DNA from: Dryas octopetala | Taxonomy: Eukaryota; Streptophyta; Magnoliopsida; Rosales; Rosaceae | Assembly (NCBI GenBank): GCA_963921425.1 | Contig: OY992837.1 | Coordinates: 20,104,630-20,168,629 of the forward strand | DNA length: 64,000 nt | Reading direction: 5' to 3' | Translations under genes and position numbers: made by a program | The notes under the pieces: model-generated | What the model was told of the DNA's origin: nothing | Database searches by the model: none | The model's input: only the letters and a program-made list of their open reading frames with translations | Part shown: positions 45,346-58,240 of the stretch, in pieces | Numbering within the stretch: position 1 is the stretch's first letter | Layout of the letters: every line of letters starts with the position of its first letter

Positions 45346-48300
45346 TTTTTTTTTTTCTGATTATATTTGGTTCACGTATGATTTATAATGATTACATTGC
45401 TTGATGGATGGATATATGAAACCATGAAACCTTATCTCTCATAGACATAAGATTATATTCGTCAATGCAAATGTGGAGATCGATTATATTCATCCATATT
45501 CATGATTAGAGATGTGGAGTCGTGGAGATCGATTATTTATATATATATATATGTTATATTAGGGGCCTTTTAATGAGAAATCCCTCATTTTACCCTAATA
45601 TATACATATATATTCATGCAGTAATCAATGTGAAACACGTAACTCATTGTGCGCTTATGTGGCAGTATCATTATCCAAGAACCTAATCCATATATAAAGA
45701 TTGATGTTGGAGCTGTCTTACCAAGAGCAGAAAACTAATGACCTACTATTAATGTTAACCACAAATTAAACCCAATTATATATAAGTGCATCACAGATTC
45801 TAGGTTTGATTTCGTTCAATTTCTTTTTTGTTATGTGTCTCTTTCACATAAATTGGTTTTAATTTTATGATCAGCTAGTCTTATGTTCAATATATTGATT
45901 TTTACTTTTTTATATTTAATTTTTAATTTTAATTATGTATTTTATTCAAGGGTAAGAAGTAAAAAATAAAATAGATTTGCAGCACTTTTTAGATGCAAGT
46001 AGAGTGACATTGTTGTATTTATATTAAATGATTAAAATCGAAATATGTAAAAATAAGAAAAACAGAAAATGCAAATAAAAAAAGGAACGGTGTACGTTAA
46101 CCAAAATTAATGATAAGGTGGGGAGATTAATGTGAGAATGACAAACAGGGTACCCTGATCGAGGATATATAGCCGTGTGGGCATGTAATGTCTTTGAAAA
46201 ATGGGGATTGTCAATGGCCACACTCTTTTTTATGCTTCTGATCGACGTGTCTTTATATTGTTGGCATCCAATTGTTTTGTATTTTCGGTTTGCTTAATTT
46301 CCTTACCATTTTGGCTTTTGCCAGCAAACTAGAAACAACTACCAGAAATAATAATGGTTTTTGAATTTCGGGGATGGAATTTTAGGACGGCAAGGCTGCA
46401 TTGCGACGAAAAAGAGTGACTAGCTTGAAGGTTTTGATGAGCTGCATGAACTTCGAAATGATGGATAATTCCTTGTAGCGAGTTTTGAAAGCCGCATGAA
46501 TATGATGTACGGTTGCAAATAACCACAATTTTGAAAAACAAATTTGTATATATTATAATTGTGGGAGAACATCTACTATACAAATATTGATGTCAAACAT
46601 TACAATCCACCTGTGGTATCTATACTCTTAAAGGAGAAATAAGACCTCGTCAATATTTAATAGTTAAAAATGTGGTTGTGTAACATGGGCGGGTGAAAAC
46701 AACTATTTTTTAAATTCACTCCATTTTCAGTTCTTCATGAAAATATATAGCAAACAACTATTTTTAATTTCTTACATTGGATCCAAACTACTATTTTTGC
46801 TATAAAATCTTCATAAAGGTATGGCAAAACTGGGTTAAATTACAAATAATTTCAAGCATATTTGTGCACATTTTATCTAAACATTTTTTCCTTTTTGGAT
46901 TGTAGCATGCACGAATTTAACTTTGGTTCCATCCTTTAGCCATCTCATCACGTGAACTAAAACTCGTATGTGATCTATTACCGGTATGGTAGGAATGTTG
47001 TGCAGTGAGATTTTTGATAGGATAGAACAAAGAGTGAAGACAGAGTCAAACTTATTAGACCAGACTATATTAATTAGTCTACCCACAATCCAGGATAAAA
47101 AATAAAAAAAATTACCAAGTCAATAATTAATCCATTCGCACTATCATGTCACTACATTCTTTTCACAACTTTCGTTTTCTTTTAGTCCTCTTTAAAAAAT
47201 GAACTTTCGTTTTCTTTTCATGGTCCTTCTGTTTCTTTTACGCTGTTTCGTTCCTATAAAAACTTTTTTTGGGCTTTCTTTGTGTATTGGGCTTTGCTTT
47301 TGTTTTTTGGTTTATTATGTGTTTTGGGCCCCTGTAGTTTGTGTCTTATTATATTGGGCCAATAGACTTTATGAGGATTCAGAAGATGTCTTTTTTTTGT
47401 ATCTGGGATCGATTTACAAGCTGCTCGCTTGTACTCTGGGTTGTAATTGCTATATTGCCTCAGTGAAGCAGAGTCAGAGCTCATTCTGCACTATTTTTCT
47501 TCATCCTCTGCCTTCGTCAAGGTTAGTGCATCTCCAATTTTCTTTTTCCAGTTTCATGTTCTTTGTTCAGCGGATTTAATCAAGACCCAACTCCACTTCA
47601 TTTCAATTTTCTGAACTAGTTGGTCAAAAGTTGATAGCAACTGTCAAATTGATGCACCAACTTACATTTCTCTGCTTGTTACAACTTAAAACTTACAAAC
47701 CTAAACAGAAAACCCCATTCTAATTTGTAGGAAACTATGAAATTATCAGTACCAAAAACAGGCGAAATGATGAGGACTCAATAGTGAGATGGGCAAATAG
47801 GCTTTGTTTTTGGAATCAAGTTTAACACTGATGTCTTGATTAATACTGCTTTGTTTTTGGGACCATGCATAGAGGGTATGACAAAGAAAGCTCCATTTCT
47901 GCTTAAACAACTTTATAAAAAGAACACTGTCCCAAATGCCTCATCCTTTCAGATATATAAATATAAAAGCATTAAGCATGATAAGGAGTGCTTATCATCC
48001 TGATGAGCATAGTTTAAAACGTTTATATCTACTATCTGTAATAATAGGAATTTTGATGAAGCAGTCTAAGTCTTAGAAGTGATGTCTGAGAGACCTATAG
48101 TTGGGGTGAAGAGCTCCATATATGATTTTAAATATTGTTATTCGAAGTTATGAATTCCCTCTTGACCTAAAAACAAAGTTCAGAATTCCCAAATGTGGAT
48201 TCTATTCTCAACAATCAATAGCTTCATATTTGGAGAAGCTAGGATAGAAACAAAAGTCAAGGTAGATTATATATGTAGCTCTGCCCACAATTTAGTTCAG

Positions 48301-48864
48301 AGTTGAGACTATGGGCTAGTTCATCCAACAATTGTGGTGACGCTTTTATCTTCTACACCCATACCCCAAGCCCATGGTGACTATGTTGTAATTAATCAAG
48401 TGGAACCCCTGATCGAGTACACTCAAACAAAAGAGAAGACAATTGTTGAATAATTCCATTGAATTTGTGCCTGACTATTGGGATAGAAAAAATAATCTCC
48501 TTCAAGACAAATTTCAATTGAGCTATCTTAAACCAAGAGAACACGTAGAAGAACAACAAGAACAATTTCAGATTTCAACAAAACACAAACACCAAGCAAA
48601 AATGGAATTTGCTGGCATGATTTTGAGTTTTCTTCAAAACACAAGAACAAAAAAAGATAATTAAACCATTACAAGCAACTTACACCACTACACCTACAAA
48701 TCAATAAGAAGAAGAGAATAAAGCATAACTGGGTACCAGTAGAGTAAAACATGATCATATTGGTCAGGGATTTAGCACAACTGGGTACGTGCTAACTCAC
48801 AGCGTATAATTAAATTATCAAGAGAGCACAAGAATGATAACCTAAGCAACTCGCTTAACTATTT
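45346..48864. other. Long gene-free stretch
   Basis: No exon, RNA gene or transposon ends that I can support. Short open frames at 46024-46583 and 47199-47579 lack any family feature. 47200-47540 looks like a leader or promoter region (pyrimidine-rich, ending tcgtcaag followed by gttagt), but nothing recognisable follows. 48030-48110 has a diverged partner at 49170-49245 (aagtcttaga..g.tgt.tgagaga), linking this stretch to the receptor-like-protein cluster. Confidence 0.4.
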
Positions 48865-49125
48865 TTGAACTTGGAAAACTCATCAAACTCAACTACTCCA
48901 CTCAAGTTATTTGAGAAAAGTCAAAATACTCGAAGATTTTTTAAGCTGGAAGAGTGACCTGGAAATTGCACTCCTTTCAATTTGTTAAATCGGAAGATTA
49001 GGCCAGTTAATTGGGTCAACCTCATAAGGGCAAGATGAGATTTGACCAGTTATTTGATTAAAGCCCAATTTAATTGTATAAGCTGCGTGAGGTTGGACAC
49101 AAAACATGGGACTTCTCTCCCTAAG
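48865..49125 (-). pseudogene. LRR fragment of a receptor-like protein
   Basis: Matches 51190-51445 of the neighbouring receptor-like-protein pseudogene base by base with small gaps, for example gggtcaac.tcataagg and gatttgaccagttatttgatt. On the minus strand a short stretch still reads LGFNQITGQI, an LRR core. Frameshifts are frequent and neither the signal peptide nor the membrane segment is present. A partial duplicate, about 0.45 kb downstream of the end of the parent. Confidence 0.8.
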
Positions 49126-49580
49126 GCCACAAAACTCGTACTGACTATGTTGTTTTGTTACTGGTAATAGTAGGAATAAGCCTGAAATAATAGATATTTT
49201 GATGGAGCTATCCAAGTCTTAAAAGAAATGTTTGAGAGATCTATTGTTTTTGATTGAAGCATCTTAGTCATCTCTTTTATGTCTACACACCTCATGCCTC
49301 AAGGTTTGTGATAGGACAAGTAGAACAAAAAGTGGAATACAGTGCCGAGCTTATAGTATACTATTGGGAATAAGATAACATGATATTTGCCTTCAAGGCC
49401 TGAATACAAACATAACATAGTAGATAAACAGAACCATATAAAAAAGAAAGAAACAATGCTCATAGACCAGAAAACAAAACGCACACCAGAACTACATGAA
49501 ATTGGACTTGAAGGCCCAAAGACTTCCCTAACAGCTACACACATGCATGAAGCAGCATATGTATACATGGATTAAATGGA

Positions 49581-52500
49581 TTAAGTTATGTGTCCCCTTC
49601 TCACCCTTGTGCCTATTGGCTGCCTCCTCCTGCTAAATGTCTCTACAAACCATGCATGTTTCTTGGTTGTGAAAATGTTCCCAGTAACCACTCCAACCAC
49701 TAGCCCACTAACAACACCTGGCAGAACAACGTACCAATCTAATTCAATTCGAAACCCAGAGTCTTCATCTTCACCAAAGATTGGAGGTGGTGGTGCTGAG
49801 GTCTCAGAATCTTCACATTTCTTTGACAAAAGCTTGCCACACAAACCCGAGTTTCCTTGGTACGAATCACCTTGGAATGTATCAAATTGTTGCCCATGTG
49901 GGATAGGCCCCCAAAGATGGTTATGGGATACATTAAAATACGCAAGGAAATTGAGTTGCACTAAATTACTGGGGATCTTTCCTGAGAGTTGGTTTTGGGA
50001 GAGATCCAACGATTCAAGAGCAGTCATGTTTCCTAAGGATGAGGGGATGAGACCAGTGAGAGTGTTGTTGGAAAGGTTAAGCAAATGAAGGCCTCTTAGA
50101 TTCCCAATGGCACCTGCTGGAATCTCTCCTTCAAATCTATTACTTGAGAGATCAATGAATCTGAGATGATAAGGGGTCTTCAAATATTTCAACTCAACAC
50201 CTTTGCCAAAAATTGTCATCGAATAATCATCATGGTAGATTGCATACAAGCCGATTGTGAAAGTGTTTTGCAAATATGTTTGCTCATTTTCATCAACATA
50301 TTTCATGCTATTCCAATTCTCAAAGTAGTCAGCCGGCAACGTACTTGAAAAACTATTGTTGGACAAGTCAATGATGCACAACATTGTGAACTCATAGTTA
50401 GTTGCAGGTTTCCCAATTCTGCCATGAAATCCATTAGACCGCAAAATGAGAACCCTTAATGCTGGAAGTGCCCCTAACCAAAATGGAAATATGTCCATGA
50501 TGTGATTGTTTGCAAAATTAAGAAACTGTAACTCAGTGCAATTGGCCAATGATCTTGGTAGCTTCCCCTGTAACTGATTTTAACTTAAATCAACCATTTT
50601 TAACATGCTATTCCCGTCTGAACCCAGGTGAGGAATATCGCCGTGAAAAGAATTGTTCCGCAAGTTCAATATTTCAAAAGCACTGGAGGTTCCCAAACAT
50701 TGTGGAAGCATGCCACTCAGCTTGTTGTTGGAAACATCAAGAACACTTAGAAAATTCAAGTTGCAGAAAGATGGTGGAATTTCTCCAGTGAAATCATTGT
50801 TTTGAACAGAGTAAATTCTGATTGGTTGCGGTGGAATTGGCAGTGACCCCCTTAACCTGTTAAACCCGAGCTTGAAAATGTTTAGTTTCTGCCATGGAAG
50901 AATGAGTAGTGGATCATCATTTTGGTCAAATCCTGTTAAACTGTTATGAGAGAGGTTGAGTAACAACAAAGTTTCTCTATTTGAGTTCCACATCCATTTT
51001 GGGATTTGGCCATGAATATTGTTGTCAGAGAGGTCCAGCATCCTCAACTTACTATTATTTTTCAAAAAATCTGGAAACTCTGTTAAGTTGCATGAACCCA
51101 ATTCTAGAACTTCAAACTTTGGAGCAGTATTCAAACCGGGTTTGATCTGCACAGATAACTTGTTGGACGATAATGTAAGTGATGTTAACTTTTCAAGCTT
51201 GGAAAACTTATCAAACTCAACTAATCCACTCAAATTATTTGAGCGAAGGCTAAGATTTTCAAGATTTTTAAGCTGGAAGAGTGACCTAGGAATTGGTCCT
51301 TGCAAATTGTTATACCAGAGGCCTAGATCAGTTAACTGGGTCAACTTCATAAGGCAAGATGGGATTTGACCAGTTATTTGATTGTAGCCCAAGTTTAACA
51401 CTGCAAGTTGCGTCAGATTAGCCAGAAAACATGGAAATTCTCCCCTTATGTAGGTATACGCAAGGCTCAAGTGGTAGAGTTTGGTTAGCTTTCCAAACCA
51501 AGACCAGGAATCAGATACTTGGCCACTAAAATTATAAAGGGGTCTTGAAACTTCGAAGTAATTGTAACTATGGTCGAAAGAGAAAGAAAGGCCAAGGTAA
51601 CTGAGCTGAGTAAGATTGCCGAGTGAAGTTGGAATATGGGGATAAAAATTACAGTACCCAAGTTTCAACAAATTTAAGGAAGGAAGGTCTCCAATTGAAG
51701 CAGGTATATGACCTGAAAAATTCGTCCACGAAACATCCAATTCCTTTAAGGGACTGCTCCTGTTAAAGTCATGAAAATAACCATTTAGTTCTTGGTTATA
51801 CATCACCTTAAGAAGCTCTAAGTTTGGTAGGTGGAAAATGCCTGGTGGGAATTCCCCATACAAACCACAGTATTCAAGACGAAGAGATGTGAGAGAAGAT
51901 GCATTCATCAAGATATCAGGAATAGTGGAGAGTATGTCTACCTTACTAAGGTGAAGTTGTTTTATGTTGGTTAAATTTTGAACTAGGCTTCTCAGGTCGG
52001 CTTTGTTCATTTCCAAAAGATTAGTAGAAGTAAAAGAATCATAATTGAAAGACAGATCAAGGGTAGACAACTTGGATAGCTTGGAAATTTCGGATGGAAT
52101 TTGGCCAGAAAATGAGGACTGTGAAAGGTTGAGGTATGTTAAGCTGGTAAGGTCAAGGCCTAATCTTGATGGTATTTCAGAGAAATTGAAGTGATTATCT
52201 GAGAGGTCAAGTCTCTGCAAGTGAACAAGTCGGAAGAGGGTGTTGGTGGAGTTGATAGAACCATAAAGACAGCTGCTTCTGAGGTCAAGCCCAATCACAT
52301 GGCCAGAGTCTTCATCGCACTCAACACCATCCCATGAGCAGCAATTACTCTTTTCATGATCACCTTGTTGCCTACTCCAAGATGCAACCTTTGGATAAGC
52401 AAAAGGTTCCCCAGAAGCAGACTTGTCTATTGTGAAGCTTTGCTTGAATTGCAACAAGGGCAGAGCGCTCGTCATTGTGACAAACTGTCTGTGTCTGCAC

Positions 52501-52596
52501 AAATGAGAAACAGTGAATAGCTTTGAGTAACAATAAAATAAAAAGATGCATAGAAAAAAAGTTACACCAGGACGACGCCATTCCCATGAATCCCAT
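49581..52596 (-). pseudogene. LRR receptor-like protein (Cf-9/RLP type), near full length, two lesions
   Basis: Starts MGFMGMASSWCNFFSMHLFI followed by a leucine-rich signal peptide. The LRR N-terminal cap follows (CHNDERSAL ... CCSWDGVECDEDSGHVIGLDL), then more than twenty plant-type LRRs with LxGxIPxxLGNLxxL pattern (NLSNNTLTGLIPSSLGNM, LDLSQNQLSGKIPSNL). Next come an acidic spacer (GEDEDSGFRIELDW), one membrane helix (YVVLPGVVSGLVVGVVTG) and a short basic tail with no kinase. Such proteins sit in the plasma membrane and signal with SOBIR1/BAK1; many give immunity. Lesion 1: one extra base near 52457-52461 (GCCCTTG) shifts the frame within the cap. Lesion 2: TAA at 50580-50582 in a VDLS-x-NQLQG repeat where Tyr is usual; the frame continues after it. 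Otherwise well preserved. A hAT MITE lies 100 bp upstream of the ATG. Confidence 0.9.
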
Positions 52597-52695
52597 TACA
52601 ATTCTGTTTAGATTTCTGAGTGATATATGTTTGTTGACATAAAGGAAGATAAATTATACTCCTTTTATAGACACAACTCGATCAATAGTCTCATG

Positions 52696-53136
52696 TAGAG
52701 GTGTCAAACGGGTCAGGCCGGCCTGAGCACGACACGGCATGGCACGATTAAAATAGGCAAGGCACGATTAAATAGGCCGGGCTGGGCCGAAGTTTTTAGC
52801 CCATCAGGCAAGGAACGACACGAGCACAACACGGGCCAAGCACGGCACGAGCACGGGCACGAAATGGGCCCGAATTAGGCACAATTATTTTAACATTATT
52901 TTTTTCATTTTTAAAAAAATTTTCAACAAAAATATTCAATTTTCATGAAAAATAATGTTAATATTTAATTATAAATAAGAAAAAATATTATAAGATTAGT
53001 TTTATCACCCTAAAAAATAAAAATAAAAAAAAGTCTGTGGGCCGGCCCGTTTAAAGCACGGCACGAGCACGAATGGCCCGCGGGCCGTGCCGGGCTTAGG
53101 TCTTAACTATATGGGCCGGCCCGTTTGACACCTCTA
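52696..53136. mobile_element. hAT-type MITE, 441 bp, in the promoter of the RLP pseudogene
   Basis: Perfect 8-bp target duplication gtctcatg (52688-52695 and 53137-53144). Ends tagaggtgtcaaacgggtca and ggcccgtttgacacctcta are inverted. Interior carries GC-rich repeats of gcacggcacgagcacg and ggccgg types at both ends around an AT-rich middle. Non-coding. Confidence 0.93.
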
Positions 53137-54594
53137 GTCTCATGTGCAGTTACTTTATATAGCTGGGGATGAGTGGTGAATGATGATATTTTAAGACACG
53201 TTTATTTCCCTGTAATCGGAATGAGCATAAATTTGAATCGGAATGAAGATAAATCGGAGTGAAAATGAATCGGAGTGAGGAGTAATCAAAGTGAGCATGA
53301 ATCAAAGTCAGACATTTCTATTAACGTGTTTACTAACTATCAGGAATCAAAATAAGAAACAACATAATTTAAATTTCCATACATGTGTTTACTTATTTAC
53401 AGAAATCAGAATCAATTACTAAAATGCTTTTTTAGTAAAATCACCTCAAGTCGTCTGCCTTTTTCATCACACTGGATTAATTGTTTCATGGCTTAATAAG
53501 AGTCTCTTAAATTTTCTCCCTCCAAATTCCAATCTAGCTATGCCCCATTCAGAAATCTGCAGACTTAGGCATTGAACCATAATAAATGCTATTGATCATC
53601 ATCACCACAAACATTATTGTTGACCTATCCGTTAAGAGTGAGAGACCATGTGGTTCAAGTCTTGCAAAGCCAACCATTTTAGAAAATTCAATCCATTACC
53701 GGAGAACTTATTACAGGGCTGATGGCAAGCTTCTTGGCATCATCGTCCAAACGCAACAGGTGGCACTTCCAAGAAAAACTGGAAACAGATCGAATTTAAG
53801 TTTACCTTTCAACATAAAATTGTACTATTTTACTATCAGTACTATCAGTGACCCCAAGTTGTATTGTGATAAGATAAGTCACCCTGTATTAGATGTGTTA
53901 TGTTCTTTTTTCTTACTCTTGACGAAGCTTTAACTCGGAAATTAAGAACTTTGTCTGCCATTGATGGAGATGGACATAGAAAAAGTGATGCTCTTATTTA
54001 TTTGTCATTTCTCTTGACGAACCTATAACATTGTCAAGAAATTTGTCTGCCCTGCCGTAGAGGATGGGTTTAGAAAAAGTGAGGCTGCAATAAGCAATGG
54101 CTCTTGGCAAGATTATCCAAATGCAACAAGTGGCACTTCCAAGCAAACTGCAAAGAAAACTTAAATTTTCCTTGCAAATAGAAAATTGTACTACTTGACT
54201 ATCTGTATCATTGACCCCAAATTTTCCACTCAAATTTTCTTTCTGGCCCCAGTCCCACAGCCACTTGATTGAACATGTTGTGTTGTGATATGACAAAAGC
54301 TAGTCACCCTGCACATAATGTGTTGTGTTTTTTTCTCTTGCTCTCCACCAAGCTTTAACCTTGTCAAAGACTTTTCCAGACATTGATATATGGAGGTGGA
54401 CTTAGAAAAAGTGATACTCTTATTTTTGTTACTATTCTAGCTAGTCAAGAAATTTTTCAGACCTGCCGTAGTGGATGCATTTAGAAAAAGTGGGGCTGCA
54501 ATAATAAATAGGGCCCTCCCTAGTACATATAGGCTAGCACTGCTCTTGATATATGGTTCATTGATCATACACATCACCTTATTTATACAATTTA

Positions 54595-55060
54595 AACTAT
54601 TGCAATCATTACTTTTATGGCATGTTTACTAATGTGAGGGTATAATGGGAAAAAAAATAAGGAATTGAATTCGTCCAAAATAAGGAATGAGAATACTATC
54701 CCCCACCCAAGAATCCAATTCCTCCAAAATAAAGAATTGAATTTCTGATATCATGTGGGCCCCACTTGTGTTTTTATTCCCATATGATTAGTAAACACAT
54801 GAGTCATCCATAATTGGAATCTCACTCTTTATTTTGGAGGAATTGGATTCCGATTACGGATTAGTGAGCATGTCATTAATATTGGCTTATGCAATAGAAA
54901 TCTGGGTGTGCCTTGCAAAGAAACTGAAAAGCAAGCACTTCTCATGGTCAAACAAGTCCTTAATGATTCTGCAATTCTACTTTCATCATGGGTTGGAGAA
55001 GGAGACTATTGCAATTGGACTGGACTAGTCTGCGATAACTTCACCGGTCACATTCACTAG
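54595..55060 (+). pseudogene. 5' end of an EIX-type LRR receptor-like protein, MITE-interrupted
   Basis: 54600-54615 keeps the end of the signal-peptide coding sequence (gcaatcattactttta). After a MITE the frame resumes at 54878 with NIGLCNRNLGVPCKETEKQA and then LNDSAILLSSWVGEGDY and CNWTGLVCDNFTGHIH, followed by TAG (55058-55060). This is the LRR N-terminal cap of LeEIX-like receptor proteins; the usual text runs on into the LRRs. Compared with the copy at 60345, 47 bp with the ATG and most of the signal peptide are missing between two act triplets. No LRRs follow. Confidence 0.8.
54616..54873. mobile_element. MITE inside the RLP signal-peptide sequence, TTA target (Harbinger-like)
   Basis: Ends tggcatgtttactaat and attagtgagcatgtca are inverted (13 of 16) and flanked by TTA on both sides. 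Relative to the uninterrupted copy at 60395-60420 the insertion point is exact. Interior repeats aggaattgaattc and ggaattggattc on opposite sides. Traces of the same ends remain at 57910 in the duplicated copy. Confidence 0.75.
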
Positions 55061-56263
55061 CTCAACATTTGCAATTGGACATACAGCTAGGAAAAAGTTT
55101 GCAAATAAATAGAGGTAATAACAAATACAAATTTAAGAGGAAAGGAAAGAAAGGAAGAAGATTACAATTGTCAGTTATGTATCTAACCCGCTTTACATAA
55201 ATATTCAATTAAATTGGATCTAAAAGATTTTGACACTAATGGATAAATTGGATATTTCATTCTTGTGTGTGTGGAGAAATTGGATATTTCATTCTAACCC
55301 GTTTTTAATACTATAACAAAAGGACTAAAAGTCTTGAAATGATACAAAATTTGACTATTTTTTTCAAATTTTCTGATTTAAAGATTTATTCATACTTGAG
55401 TGGATAAATGATATTTCTCTTTTATACTTGGTGAGTTTGGGGCGGAATCCAATAAAACAAAAACACAACTAATTATATCAGGAGGCCTCAAACTCAAGAC
55501 CCTGATACAATCATTTCAAACAGTATTATAGGTGAGATTGACCAGAGTCATGACTTTAGATTAATATATGTATAAAATTTGATCCCTTTGATGTAAAAGA
55601 AAAATGATTATAATTGTAAATGAATTGGAGATAATATGTAATTTTGAATTAATTTTGAATTAATTTTAGATCGGCAATAAAAAAAATTAGTGTTAGAGCA
55701 ACATGAACTCCCAATATACAAACACAACAAGAGAGGCATAGACCAATAAAACCGAGTATGACGGTATGGATAAAAGCATACATAACAAATGGTTCGTTAA
55801 TGTGGACTAAAACTGGTTGTCCTATAGCATTACTCTGTATTATATATTATGTTAATTCTTATTAGAATTGTATATCTTTTACTGCTTGAATTATGAGAAA
55901 TTTTATTCAATAACCCTTTTAAATACCTCTTAAACTTTTTTGACCCCTTAGCCCCAAAACTAACAATAATGACTTTTACATTTTTTCAGACCAAAATACC
56001 CCTTTATATATGAAAATGTCACCACAGTCCACCATGTGTCGACTTCGACAGGTTGCTAGACCTTCTTGTAGCAGCCAAACCCTCCTCCACCTTCTTCCTG
56101 CAGCAACCATGGAGAGCGACCTCCCTCACCGGCCAACGACCCATCATCTCTTCTCTCTATCTATCTATCTCCCGTCCTCTCCCAACCCAAATCTGAAAAC
56201 AAACAAAAAAATTCGAAAACCCAGATCTGGGTGTTTTCTCTAAATAGGTTGGGAGGGAAGGGG

Positions 56264-56300
<37 letters not shown>

Positions 56301-56303
56301 TGA
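55061..56303. other. Spacer ending in a GA tract
   Basis: No gene supported. 56000-56245 is a GC-richer piece with CT-rich text (ctctctatctatctatctc), followed by a GA tract (56262-56300). It resembles the core of a Mutator-like element like the one at 14.1 kb, cut off by the LIL3-derived segment that begins at 56304. Confidence 0.45.
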
Positions 56304-56695
56304 CACTCAAAGGTTGGGTTCCAAACCTCCATCACTTCAAGCACTTTCCCTTCTTATTTCTTTGAATTATGCATCTATATAGGACCATATTTTTAGACTA
56401 CGTTAATGAACCACATTATGTGATAAGACTGATCGATATGATAATTAGTGTTGTGTCGATTACCAACTAGTCAATGGTGTAACAAGTGGTTCGATAATTC
56501 GGACCAAAAATGTATTCATCTAGCATTAGTCTGCATTAAACATCATCTTAATTTTAATTAGAATTGTAAATCTTTTCCTACTTGAATTATCTTATATGCA
56601 TGACAGGGCTGTTTGTGACAATCATTGTTTGTTTGTGACAATCATTGTTATAATACTCTTTAGGCGAACCCAAGATTCTGAGCACCTTAAGAAGC
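56304..56695 (+). pseudogene. LIL3: Duplicated LIL3 fragment (end of exon 2, intron, TM exon)
   Basis: Matches 16884-17262 closely, starting at gacactcaaaggttgggttc and ending at gagcaccttaagaagct. The exon part (from 56607) still encodes GLF(V)T(I)IV and IILFRRTQDSEHLKKL, but a 22-bp tandem duplication (gtttgtgacaatcattgt twice, 56611-56650) disrupts it. After the LIL3 part it continues agctgatggcaagcttcttg, a sequence unrelated to LIL3. Non-functional. Confidence 0.82.
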
Positions 56696-57879
56696 TAGCT
56701 GATGGCAAGCTTCTTGGCAAGATCGTCCAAACACAACAAGTGGCACTTCCAAGCAAAACTAGAAACAGAATTTAAGTTTACCTTTCAACAGAAAATTGTA
56801 CTATTTTACTATCAGTATCGGTGACCCCATAATAAAAGCTATTGAACCATAATAAATGCTATTGATCATCATCACCACAAACATTATTGTTGACCTATCC
56901 GTTAAGAGTGAGAGACCACGTGGTTCAAGTCTTGCAAAGCCAACCATTTTAGAAAATTCAATCCATTACCGGAGAACTTATTACAGGGCTGATGGCAAGC
57001 TTCTTGGCATCATCGTCCAAACGCAACAGGTGGCACTTCCAAGCAAAACTGGAAACAGATCGAATTTAAGTTTACCTTTCAACAGAAAATTGTACTATTT
57101 TACTATCAGTACTATCAGTGACCCCAAGTGTATTGTGATAAGATAAGTCACCCTGTATTAGATGTGTTATGTTCTTTTTTCTTACTCTTGACGAAGCTTT
57201 AACTCGGAAATTAAGAACTTTGTCTGCCATTGATGGAGATGGACATAGAAAAAGTGATGCTCTTATTTATTTGTCATTTCTCTTGACGAACCTATAACAT
57301 TGTCAAGAAATTTGTCTGCCCTGCCGTAGAGGATGGGTTTAGAAAAAGTGAGGCTGCAATAAGCAATGGCTCTTGGCAAGATTATCCAAATGCAACAAGT
57401 GGCACTTCCAAGCAAACTGCAAAGATAAGTCACCCTGCATTAGATGTGTTATGTTCTTTTTTCTTACTCTTGACGAAGCTTTAACTCAGAAATTAAGAAC
57501 TTTGTCTGCCATTGATGGAGATGGACACTCAAATTTTCTTTCTGGCCCCAGTCCCATAGCCACTTGATTGAACATGTTGTGTTGTGATATGATAAAAGTC
57601 ACCCTGTATTTAATGTGTTGTGTTTTTTTCTCTTGCTCTCCACCAAACTTTAACCTTGTCAAGGACTTTTCCGGACATTGATATATGGAGGTGGACTTAG
57701 AAAAAGTGATACTCTTATTTTTCTTTCTATTCTACTCAAGAAATTTTTCAAACCTGCCGTAGAGGATGGATTTAGAAAAACTGGGCCTGCAATAATAAAT
57801 GGGCCCTCCCTAGTATATATAGGGTAGCACTGCTCTTGATATATGGTTCATTGCTCATACGCATCACCTACTTTATATA

Positions 57880-58060
57880 ATTTAAACTATTGCAACCATT
57901 ACTTTTATGGCACGTTTACTAGTGTGAGGTATAATTAAAAAAAAGAAAAGAAAAGAAAAGGGAATTGAATTCCTCTAAAATAAGGACTGGAGTTGTCTGG
58001 ATAACTTCACCGGTCACGTTGGCTAGCTCGACATTTGCAATTGGACATACAGCCAGGAAA
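57880..58060 (+). pseudogene. Remnant of a third RLP 5' end
   Basis: 57885-57910 has the same 47-bp deletion (aatttaaactattgcaacc) and the same MITE start (ttttatggcacgtttacta) as the 54.6 kb copy. The sequence then jumps after about 90 bp to ggataacttcaccggtcacg, the end of the cap (58003). So it descends from the 54.6 kb arrangement by duplication and a later internal deletion. Confidence 0.7.
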
Positions 58061-58240
58061 AAGTTTGCAAATAAATAGAGGTAATAACAAATACAAATTT
58101 AAGAGGAAAGGAAAGAAAGGAAGAAGATTACAATTGTCAGTTATGTATCTAATCCGCTTTACATAAATATTCAATTAAATTGGATCTAAAAGATTTTGAC
58201 ACACATGGATAAATTGGATATTTCATTCTTGTGTGATATA

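Larger units (their letters stand above)
53581..58240. repeat. Tandem segmental duplication, offset about 3.27 kb then 2.98 kb
   Basis: 53581-54152 matches 56849-57424 at high identity (aataaatgctattgatcatc ... caagcaaactgcaaag). 54225-54610 matches 57530-57915. 55015-55250 matches 58000-58235. The right copy has lost most of the MITE at 54616-54873 and the LRR cap. Both copies contain a repeated phrase block (tagaaaaagtgatgctctta ... gccctgccgtagaggatgg) that recurs again at 54405, 57690 and 60138. The open frames here (ILENSIHYRRTYY and similar) belong to no family I recognise. Confidence 0.85.

Noticed and set aside
47199-47579. 126-codon hydrophobic frame
   Set aside because: Leu/Phe/Cys-rich text follows from T-rich DNA; no family features and no neighbouring exon.
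53586-53933. 115-codon frame repeated at 56856 as a gene
   Set aside because: Frames of the two copies differ in length, there is no family match, and similar sequence at 17272 is in a non-coding mosaic; treated as duplicated spacer.
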